Shown: one piece after another, positions 57,759 through 64,000 of the stretch
How positions within the stretch are numbered: the stretch's first letter is position 1
Layout: each line of letters begins with the position of its first letter
Origin: KBS50 sp042666615
GTDB lineage: Bacteria; Actinomycetota; Actinomycetes; Mycobacteriales; Micromonosporaceae
Length of the DNA: 64,000 bases
NCBI RefSeq assembly: GCF_042666615.1
Contig: NZ_JBHTDD010000017.1
Coordinates: 1 to 64,000 of the forward strand
Reading direction: 5' to 3'
Program-made: the position numbers and the translations under genes
Notes under the pieces: model-generated
Databases searched by the model: none
Seen by the model: the letters and a program-made list of their open reading frames with translations, nothing else
Told to the model about the DNA's origin: nothing

Positions 57759-58391
57759 TCAGTCGTCGGTGGCGGCGCCGTTCGGCCGTGGTGGGTCCTC
57801 GGGCAGCGGCCGGACGAGCAGCTCGAACGCCTCGGCGTACCAGGTTTCGGGCACCGACTCGGGGTCGACCAGGCGTTGGACGCTCAGCCCGATGTCGAGC
57901 CCGAGGAGCAGGGTCGCCGTTCGCGCCACCAGCGCGGGATCCGGTCCGTCGGTTCGGGCGGCCAGGTGGGCGGCGATGCCGGCGCGGGTGCGACGTAGCG
58001 CCTCGATGTAGCGGGGCCGCACCCGGGGGTTGCGCATGGCCGCGATCCAGAACTCCATCATGAGCAGCGCAAAGTCGGCGTTCTCCCCGGCCCGGTCGCC
58101 TGTCGAGTTGGCCGAGCTGAGGGCGGCGAACGCCTGCACCATGTCGGTCTCGCCGGTGGCGACCTTGGTCAGGTCGGTGCTGATGATGTCGAGTTGCCGG
58201 TCCAGCAGGGCGAGGATGATGTCTTCCTTGTTGCGGAAGCTGGAGTACACGGCGCCCTTGGTCAAACCGGCGGCGGCGGCGATGTCGTCCAGCGAGGCCG
58301 CCGGTCCCCGCTCCGCCAGTAGCCGCTGCGCGGCGTCAAGCAGGCGGTTGCGGTTCTGCCGCTGCCGCTCCTGGCGCCCCATTCGTTCCAT
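57759..58391 (-). CDS. TetR-family regulator
   Basis: The ATG at 58391 gives 210 residues. The N-terminal helix-turn-helix is RLLDAAQRLLAERGPAASLDDIAAAAGLTKGAVYSSFRNKED. The C-terminal half is a helical ligand-binding domain. It is divergent from an ABC exporter operon, and an inverted repeat fills the spacer, so it probably represses that exporter and itself. Confidence 0.92.
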   Translation of the reverse strand: MERMGRQERQRQNRNRLLDAAQRLLAERGPAASLDDIAAAAGLTKGAVYSSFRNKEDIILALLDRQLDIISTDLTKVATGETDMVQAFAALSSANSTGDRAGENADFALLMMEFWIAAMRNPRVRPRYIEALRRTRAGIAAHLAARTDGPDPALVARTATLLLGLDIGLSVQRLVDPESVPETWYAEAFELLVRPLPEDPPRPNGAATDD

Positions 58392-58439
58392 CAAGCGACT
58401 CTCCTGTCGTTCGGCTTGACCCGAATCTCCATATTCCCC

Positions 58440-58471
58440 ATACTAGCCGGTATCTGGATACCGATCAGTAT
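58440..58471. promoter_or_regulatory. Candidate TetR operator
   Basis: ATACTAGCCGGTAT (58440-58453) and ATACCGATCAGTAT (58458-58471) form an 11-of-14 inverted repeat with a 4-base centre. It lies 10 bases before the ABC gene start and about 50 bases before the tetR start. Confidence 0.6.
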
Positions 58472-58481
58472 CGGAGATGTC

Positions 58482-59438
58482 ATGGTGCTGCGGGTGGATC
58501 ATGTCTGCAAGGAGTATCGCGGAGGAGTACGGGCGAACGACGACATCAGCTTCCAGGTCGGCGCCGGACAGGTGCATGGCCTCCTCGGTCACAACGGCGC
58601 CGGCAAGACCACGCTTGTCAACCAGGTCGCCGGGCTGGTCCGCCCGACCAGCGGCACGATCCGGATCGACACCGGCGACCCGGTCGCCGACCCTGGCTTC
58701 GCCCACCGGGTCTGCTCGGTGCAGCCGCAGGCCCAGGTGCCGCTGCTGGGTGTCACGCCCCGCCAGGCGATCACCCTGGTGGCTCGGATCCGGGGCGCGA
58801 GTCGGGCCGAGGCGGTCGCCGCCACCCAGCGGCTGATCGACGCCCTTGACATCAGCGAGTGGGCGGACACCCCCGGCGAGCGCCTCTCCGGCGGGGTCCG
58901 GCGCCTCACCGCGTACTGCCTCGCCGCCGTGCGGCCCGGCCGGGTGATCGTGCTCGACGAGCCCAGCAACGATGTCGATCCGGTGCGCCGGCGGCTGCTG
59001 TGGCAGCACGTCCGCTCGCTGGCCGACGACGGGCCGGCCGTCCTCCTGGTCACCCACAACCTCACCGAGGTCGAGCGGATCCTCGACCGGCTCTCGGTCC
59101 TGGCACAGGGCCGGGTGGTCGCCGAGGGCACGGTCGCCGACCTGCGCGCCGACGCCGGTCCCGCGCTGCGGCTCGACGTCAACCTGTCGACCGGCAGGCC
59201 GGAGCCGGTGGCGCCGCCGTTCGCCGCGCAGCCGCCACGCCGCGAACGCCAGCGACTGGTGTACGCCCTGGACCCCACCGACGCGGTGGCCGCGACCGAG
59301 TGGGCGACGCGTCTGCAGGCCGCCGGCGCCATCGACGACTTCTCCCTCTACCCGATGCGGGTCGAGGACATCTACCTCGCCCTCGACGAACACCAGCCGG
59401 CGACCGACGAGGAGGCCAATGATGTCGTGGCTCCGTAG
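58482..59438 (+). CDS. ABC transporter ATP-binding protein (DrrA-like)
   Basis: The ATG at 58482 follows CGGAGA and gives 318 residues. Walker A is GHNGAGKTTLVNQVAG, the signature is a variant LSGGVRRLTAYCLAAV, and Walker B is VIVLDEPSNDVDP with a following H-loop THNLTEVERIL. The C-terminal 90 residues match exporter ATPases such as DrrA. It overlaps the permease gene and probably exports or gives resistance to the NRPS product. Confidence 0.9.
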   Translation: MVLRVDHVCKEYRGGVRANDDISFQVGAGQVHGLLGHNGAGKTTLVNQVAGLVRPTSGTIRIDTGDPVADPGFAHRVCSVQPQAQVPLLGVTPRQAITLVARIRGASRAEAVAATQRLIDALDISEWADTPGERLSGGVRRLTAYCLAAVRPGRVIVLDEPSNDVDPVRRRLLWQHVRSLADDGPAVLLVTHNLTEVERILDRLSVLAQGRVVAEGTVADLRADAGPALRLDVNLSTGRPEPVAPPFAAQPPRRERQRLVYALDPTDAVAATEWATRLQAAGAIDDFSLYPMRVEDIYLALDEHQPATDEEANDVVAP

Positions 59439-60147
59439 CTACGCCCTGCTGCTGCGCTGGAACGCGCTACGGCTGCGTTCTCTGCTTCCGCTCTTCGCGA
59501 TCGTCTCCGCCGGGCTCTCCGTCGGCATCATCGTCGGCTTCGCCTACCTGCTGCCCGACGTGGACGCGACAAGCGCGGCGTTCCTGGCCACCGGTGGCCC
59601 CACCATCGGGCTGATCACCGTCGGGCTGGTGATGGCGCCGAACATGGTGGCGCAGAGCAAGTTGCAGGGCAGCTTCGAGTTCGACCAGACCCTGCCTGTT
59701 CCACCGCTGGCCTCGTTCGCCGCCGGGGTCAGCGTGTGGATCCTGGGCGCGTTGCCCGGACTCGTGCTGTCGCTGATCGTCGCCGCGTTCCGCTTCGATC
59801 TGCGACTGGATGTCAGTCCGCTGGTGATCCCCGCCGCCCTGCTCGTCGCCCTGACCGCCACCACGCTGGGCTACGGGCTGGCCCATGCCCTCCCACCAGC
59901 GGCGGTCGGGTTGGTGACCCAGCTCGTCGTCTTCGTCACCCTGATGTTCTCCCCCGTCAACTTCCCCGTCGACCGGCTACCCGGCTGGTTGCAGGCCGTG
60001 CACGTCGTGCTCCCGTTCCAGTACATGGCGCAGAGCGTGCGCGAGTCACTCGTCGGCGGCGTCAGCCCCACCCCGTACCTCGTGCTGGCCGCATGGTGCC
60101 TGGTCGGTCTCGTCGTGACCTACCGGATGATCGTCCGGCGCCCCTGA
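59422..60147 (+). CDS. ABC-2 type transporter permease
   Basis: The second of two adjacent ATGs (59419, 59422) has the better spacing to GGAGG and gives 241 residues. It has six membrane helices with the layout of ABC-2/DrrB permeases, including GSFEFDQTLPVPPLASFAAG and MFSPVNFPVDRLPGWLQAVHVVLPFQYMA. It is the membrane partner of the preceding ATPase. Confidence 0.9.
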   Translation: MSWLRSYALLLRWNALRLRSLLPLFAIVSAGLSVGIIVGFAYLLPDVDATSAAFLATGGPTIGLITVGLVMAPNMVAQSKLQGSFEFDQTLPVPPLASFAAGVSVWILGALPGLVLSLIVAAFRFDLRLDVSPLVIPAALLVALTATTLGYGLAHALPPAAVGLVTQLVVFVTLMFSPVNFPVDRLPGWLQAVHVVLPFQYMAQSVRESLVGGVSPTPYLVLAAWCLVGLVVTYRMIVRRP

Positions 60148-60152
60148 TCCAG

Positions 60153-60188
60153 GCCGGCGCCCCCTGGCCCAGGCCAGGGGGCGCCGGC
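60153..60188. terminator. Very strong bidirectional terminator
   Basis: A perfect 17-bp inverted repeat (60153-60169 and 60172-60188) with almost no loop lies between the convergent ABC permease and dehydrogenase genes. Part of the stem is repeated again just downstream (60192-60202). Confidence 0.85.
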
Positions 60189-60225
60189 CGGGCCAGGGGG
60201 CGCTGGCCCAGGCCGGTCCCCGGGC

Positions 60226-61380
60226 TCAGGCGGGCGTCACCTCGTAGAGCGGGAAGTAGCTGTCGAAGGCGTCCCGGGAGTACGCCTCGGCCAGTTGCGG
60301 GATGGCGTCGAAGGAGGCCACCGGCTCGTTGATCTCGGGCAGCCAGCCGGTGCTCTCCTGCACGTCCCGGATCCGGGCACAGTCCTGGAACCGCCAGGCA
60401 TGGGTGTGCACGTGGATGTGCCGGCCGATGCACTCCACCGCCCGCAGGTTCGACAGCCGCATGCCGTGCTTCCAGCCGACGGTGGCGAGCACGCTCTCCC
60501 GCGCAAGTGATCGCAGTGTCACCCGGTGCAGCCCACCGCCCATGTTGTCCAGGAAGATCGAGACCCCCTGACCACCGCTGATCGCCATCACCCGCTCGAC
60601 GAAGCGTCGCTTGGAATCGCGGTGCCGGTCCATCGCGTCCGGACCGCCGGAGGCTTTCGCCACGTCGTAGTCCAGGTCGAGGAACTCGCGCCGATCGATC
60701 GGGATAGCGCCGGACGCGGCGATCGCGGCCAGTCGGCTGTCGCGGCCGGAGACCATGGCGGTCCGGAAGCCGTCCCGCCGAGCCAGTTCCAGCTGTGCCC
60801 ACACCACACCGCCGCCCCAGCCGAGCACCAGCGGGGGCTCGTCCCAGTGGTCGTCGACCTGCGCCTCCCAGCAGCGCCGGGCCACCCGCCAGTTGTCCCA
60901 GGCGGTGAAGTAGCGGGCGAACGGTGCCCAGCGTTCGATCGAGTGCCGGCTCTGTTCGGGCAGCGGCACCAGCAGCCGCGCCTCGGTGACGAAACGGCCG
61001 CACAGCAGCCCGGGCGAGCCGGGGGCGTCGTACGCGCAGATGCGCTCGGCGTAGCCGTTTCGATCGATCACTCCGAACGGGATCCACAGGCACTGCTGTC
61101 CCTCGCGCAGGCCCCGCACCCCCGGTCCGGTCGCGAGCACCCGGACCACTCCGCAGGTGCCGAGCACGATCCGGTCGTCGCCCCGCTGCCGGGCCACGTC
61201 CACCGGGTGTCGGGAGATCGCGTGCTCCATGTTGGCCTCCCAGCAGCCCACCAGCGGCTCGACGAGGACCTCGCCCTCCCCTGGCCGGCGCACCGGGATC
61301 TGCTCCAGCGTCAACTGCCCGCGGGTGAGTTCGCTGCCCGGCTCAGTGGCGTGCAGCACCCATGCCTTGGTCGTCGCCAT
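60226..61380 (-). CDS. MDR-superfamily dehydrogenase/reductase of the NRPS cluster
   Basis: The ATG at 61380 follows AGGAGGTGCGGG and gives 384 residues. It looks like a medium-chain dehydrogenase/reductase: an N-terminal GroES-like part (LTLEQIPVRRPGEGEVLVEPLVGCWEANMEHA), PLVLGWGGGVVWAQLELARRDG as the nucleotide-binding loop and ISGGQGVSIFLDNMGGGLHRVTL. Resemblance to crotonyl-CoA carboxylase/reductase-type enzymes is weak but visible. It overlaps the NRPS end by 38 bases and probably reduces a precursor or intermediate of the peptide. Confidence 0.75.
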   Translation of the reverse strand: MATTKAWVLHATEPGSELTRGQLTLEQIPVRRPGEGEVLVEPLVGCWEANMEHAISRHPVDVARQRGDDRIVLGTCGVVRVLATGPGVRGLREGQQCLWIPFGVIDRNGYAERICAYDAPGSPGLLCGRFVTEARLLVPLPEQSRHSIERWAPFARYFTAWDNWRVARRCWEAQVDDHWDEPPLVLGWGGGVVWAQLELARRDGFRTAMVSGRDSRLAAIAASGAIPIDRREFLDLDYDVAKASGGPDAMDRHRDSKRRFVERVMAISGGQGVSIFLDNMGGGLHRVTLRSLARESVLATVGWKHGMRLSNLRAVECIGRHIHVHTHAWRFQDCARIRDVQESTGWLPEINEPVASFDAIPQLAEAYSRDAFDSYFPLYEVTPA

Positions 61381-64000
61381 CCCGCACCTCCTGATCGTCG
61401 TCATCCATCTGCGCGGCCAATGCCTGTTCCACGACAACGGCGAACGCCGCCACCGTGCGGTTCTCGAAGACGCTGCGGATCGGCAGCTCCACCTGCCACG
61501 CACGGCGAGCCCGCGACACCACCTGGGTCGCCTTGATCGAGGTGCCGCCGAGGGCGAAGAAGTCCCCGTCCGGACCGAGGCCGTCCACCTGCAGCACCTG
61601 ACGCCAGAGCGTCGCCACCGCCTGCTCGGTGACCGTCATGTCGCCCGCCTCGGCCACCCCGTCGCCGGCCAGCTCACGCGGCGACGGCAACGCGCGCGTG
61701 TCGAGCTTCCCGCTGCTGGTCAGCGGCAGCCGGTCGAGCGGCACGACCGCACCGGGCAGCATGTACTCCGGTAGGACCTGCGCGCAGTGCGCGAGCAGCT
61801 TCTCCGCGTCGATGGTCCCCGCGCCGGACGGCACCACGTACGCCACCAGGGTGTCCGGCGTGCCGGTCGATCCGTCCGAGGCGCGGGCCACCACCGCGCA
61901 GTCCGCCACCTCGTCGTGCCGGCGCAGCACCGCCTCCACCTCGCCGGTCTCGATGCGCAGGCCGCGCACCTTGACCTGCTGGTCGGTGCGCCCGAGGAAG
62001 CGCAGCGCGCCGTCCTCGGTCCAGCGCACCAGGTCGCCGGTGCGGTAGAGACGGGCGGCGGGCGGACCGGACGGGTCCGGCACGAACCGCTGCGTGGTCA
62101 GGTCGGGACGCCCGGCGTACCCTCGGGCCAGTCCGACGCCGCCGACGTGCAGCTCGCCGGGGACACCGACGCCGACCGGTCGACCGGCGGCGTCGAGCAC
62201 CCGGACCGTGACGTTCGGGATGGGCCGTCCGATGGGCGGTGCTTCCTCCTCGGGTCCGCACTCGTGCGCCGAGACCCAGATCGTCGCCTCGGTCGGACCG
62301 TACGCGTTGAAGATCCGTCGCCCCGGGGTCCACCACTGCCGTACCAGCGACGCCGGCAACGCCTCACCGGCGAGGACGAGCAGGCGCAGCTCGGGCAGGG
62401 CCGCGGCCGGCACGGCCGCCAGGGCCGACGGGGTGATGGTCAGCGCGGTGATCCGCTCGGTGGCGAGCAGGTCCCGCAGGTCGGGACCCGGCGCCACCCG
62501 TTCGGCCGGTGCGAGGTGCAGGGCGGCTCCCGCGCCGAATGCCATCGCCACGTCGAACACCGACGCGTCGAACGTCGGCGACGCCCACTGCAGCACCCGG
62601 TCGTCCGGACCCAGTCCGAACAGCGCGCGCTGGGCGGCGATGACGTTGCACATCCCTCGATGCGGCACGAGCACGCCCTTCGGCTGCCCGGTCGACCCCG
62701 AGGTGTAGATGGAGTAGGCGAGGTCGTCGGGGCCCACGGTGGCGGCCGGCCGGTCGTCGGCCAGGTCGGCGTACCGGTCCCGGTGCGCGTCCAGCAGGAC
62801 GGTTTCGATCCCGGTGCGGGGCAGGCCGGCCCGGTGGCCGCGATCGCTGACCACCACCGTGACGCCCGCGTCGGCGAGGATGTCGGCCAGCCGGGCCGGC
62901 GGGTGGTCGGGATCCAGCGCGACGAAGTAGCCGCCCGCCTTGAGGACGGCCAGCATCGACACGACCAGTTCCGGGGTGCGCCCCAGGCAGAGCCCGACCG
63001 GTGTGCCGCGCCCCACGCCCAGCGCGTGCAGGTGCCGGGCGAGCCGGTTGGCCCGACGGTCCAGCTCCCGGTAGCTGACCGACTCGCCGCCGGCGCGCAG
63101 GGCGACGCGGTCACCGCCCAGGTCGGCCTGCTCCTCGACGAGCCCGTGCAGGGTCGCCGTGTCCGGGTACGGCGCGGCCGTGCCGCTCCAGCCGGTCACC
63201 AGGGCGCGTTCGGCGTCAGGTAGCACGTCCACGTCCCGGACCGCCGTGTCCGGGCGGGTGGCGGCGGTGTCGAGCACCGTCGCGAGGTGTCCGAGCAGCC
63301 GGGCGACGGCGTCGTGACCGACGCGGTGGCGATCGTAGCCGACCCGGACGGCGAGCCGGTCACCCTCGGGGATCACCAGCACGGACAGCGGGTAGTTGGT
63401 CCGGTAGCGGTACTGCCCGTCCCGGATCTCGACCGCGCCGCTGCGCCGGTGCAGGACGCCCACCCCGGGCAGGTTGAGCACGGTCATGATGGTCTCGAAC
63501 AGGGGCAGGCCGGGCGGGACCTCGCTCCACCGCTGCACCTGCTCCAGCGGGCTGAAGTCGTAGCGGCGCAACGCCGCCTGCTCGTGTTGCAGGGCGACGG
63601 CGGTGGCGAGGACCGAACGGCTCGGGTCGAAGCGGACCCGCACCGGCAGCGTGTTGATGAACAGGCCGGCGGTCTGCTCCACGCCCGGGACCTCGGACGG
63701 GCGGCTGGACAGGGTGCCCCCGAACACCACGTCGTCGCGTCCGCTGTGCGCCCGCAGGACAAGCGCCCAGCACGTCTGCAGCAGCGAGCCGAGGGTGACC
63801 TTCCGGTGCCGGCCCAGCTCGCGCAGGGCGGCGACGGTCTGCGCCGGGACATGCAGTACCTGTTCCGGGTTGTCCCGGCCGGACGGTTCCGGCGGGTGCC
63901 CCTCGGCGGGACGGATCCACGCCGGGACGGTGGAGTCGGTGACGCCGTGCAGCGCTTCCCGCCACGCCTGCCGGGCCGCGTCGAGGTTCTGGGCCCGCAC
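61343..64000 (-). CDS. Non-ribosomal peptide synthetase, C-terminal C-A-PCP part (partial)
   Basis: At least 885 residues are present; the frame runs off the right edge. The first 260 residues are the second half of a condensation domain (FGGTLSSRPSEVPGVEQTAG, FINTLPVRV). The adenylation domain (about 285-785) has YTSGSTGQPKGVLV (A3), FNAYGPTEATIW (A5), YRTGDLVRW (A7) and SSGKLDTRALP (A10). The carrier domain follows with FFALGGTSIKATQ. No thioesterase follows, so chain release is elsewhere. Reading the ten specificity positions by eye gives D-A-F-T-V-A-A-I-W-K, closest to aromatic (Phe-like) codes. Confidence 0.95.
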   Translation of the reverse strand: MRAQNLDAARQAWREALHGVTDSTVPAWIRPAEGHPPEPSGRDNPEQVLHVPAQTVAALRELGRHRKVTLGSLLQTCWALVLRAHSGRDDVVFGGTLSSRPSEVPGVEQTAGLFINTLPVRVRFDPSRSVLATAVALQHEQAALRRYDFSPLEQVQRWSEVPPGLPLFETIMTVLNLPGVGVLHRRSGAVEIRDGQYRYRTNYPLSVLVIPEGDRLAVRVGYDRHRVGHDAVARLLGHLATVLDTAATRPDTAVRDVDVLPDAERALVTGWSGTAAPYPDTATLHGLVEEQADLGGDRVALRAGGESVSYRELDRRANRLARHLHALGVGRGTPVGLCLGRTPELVVSMLAVLKAGGYFVALDPDHPPARLADILADAGVTVVVSDRGHRAGLPRTGIETVLLDAHRDRYADLADDRPAATVGPDDLAYSIYTSGSTGQPKGVLVPHRGMCNVIAAQRALFGLGPDDRVLQWASPTFDASVFDVAMAFGAGAALHLAPAERVAPGPDLRDLLATERITALTITPSALAAVPAAALPELRLLVLAGEALPASLVRQWWTPGRRIFNAYGPTEATIWVSAHECGPEEEAPPIGRPIPNVTVRVLDAAGRPVGVGVPGELHVGGVGLARGYAGRPDLTTQRFVPDPSGPPAARLYRTGDLVRWTEDGALRFLGRTDQQVKVRGLRIETGEVEAVLRRHDEVADCAVVARASDGSTGTPDTLVAYVVPSGAGTIDAEKLLAHCAQVLPEYMLPGAVVPLDRLPLTSSGKLDTRALPSPRELAGDGVAEAGDMTVTEQAVATLWRQVLQVDGLGPDGDFFALGGTSIKATQVVSRARRAWQVELPIRSVFENRTVAAFAVVVEQALAAQMDDDDQEVRDGDDQGMGAARH

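Noticed and set aside
1..64000. rRNA, tRNA, replication origin, intact insertion sequence or prophage
   Set aside because: I looked for tRNA arms, transposase and integrase motifs and found none beyond a possible IstB relic.

Overview
The window is high-GC DNA with dense, often overlapping genes (ATGA/GTGA junctions), GTG and TTG starts, leaderless-looking promoters, a SARP regulator, MbtH and NRPS genes. This points to an actinomycete; a Micromonospora-like organism is my inference from general resemblance and was not tested. I saw no rRNA, tRNA or CRISPR array.

Bases 1-22000 are mostly accessory genome. They hold the tail of a secreted arabinofuranosidase and a secreted PET-hydrolase/cutinase-type esterase fused to a ricin-type carbohydrate-binding domain. 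These are followed by a GntR-ABC operon, a RibD/DHFR-like reductase, an EamA exporter and a divergent MFS pump. Next comes a DesK/DesR-like two-component system preceded by a degenerate kinase paralogue, then an HxlR/MFS pair, a VOC protein, two small secreted proteins, a SARP regulator, a MarR/hydrolase pair with a 20-bp palindromic operator, and an ArsR-like regulator.

Bases 22036-38549 form a divergent RiPP biosynthetic locus, the most unusual feature here. The leftward operon (34501 to 22036) encodes a YcaO cyclodehydratase, a small zinc-cysteine E1-like partner, an E1-like/nitroreductase fusion, a SagB-type oxidase, an asparagine synthase, a second YcaO with its TfuA partner (the thioamide-type pair), a GT4 glycosyltransferase and a serine hydrolase. 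The rightward operon encodes an 80-residue Ser/Thr/Cys-rich precursor peptide, a hairpin, a stand-alone adenylating enzyme, a carrier-protein fusion and a beta-lactamase-fold protein whose SxxK nucleophile is replaced by Cys. I read it as a candidate azole- and thioamide-modified, possibly acylated or aminoacylated and glycosylated, peptide. The product is unknown.

Bases 38594-42468 hold a toxin remnant, an ECF sigma factor with a membrane partner, and an MFS pump. Bases 42469-57403 look like one catabolic regulon under a MocR-type regulator. It comprises a UPF0261 (Tm-1-like) protein, a long leftward operon (TIM-barrel Tm-1 partner, cupin, two MmgE/PrpD proteins, isochorismatase-like hydrolase, NIPSNAP, two-domain dehydrogenase, alpha/beta hydrolase, a 40-residue protein, amidohydrolase) and a divergent rightward operon (sugar-type ABC importer without its ATPase, a second dehydrogenase, a deaminase). 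A shared 13-bp motif sits in the MocR promoter and beside both divergent -35 boxes. The substrate is unknown.

Bases 57459-64000 are the edge of an NRPS cluster: MbtH, a TetR-controlled ABC exporter, an MDR-type reductase and the C-A-PCP end of an NRPS that runs off the right edge.
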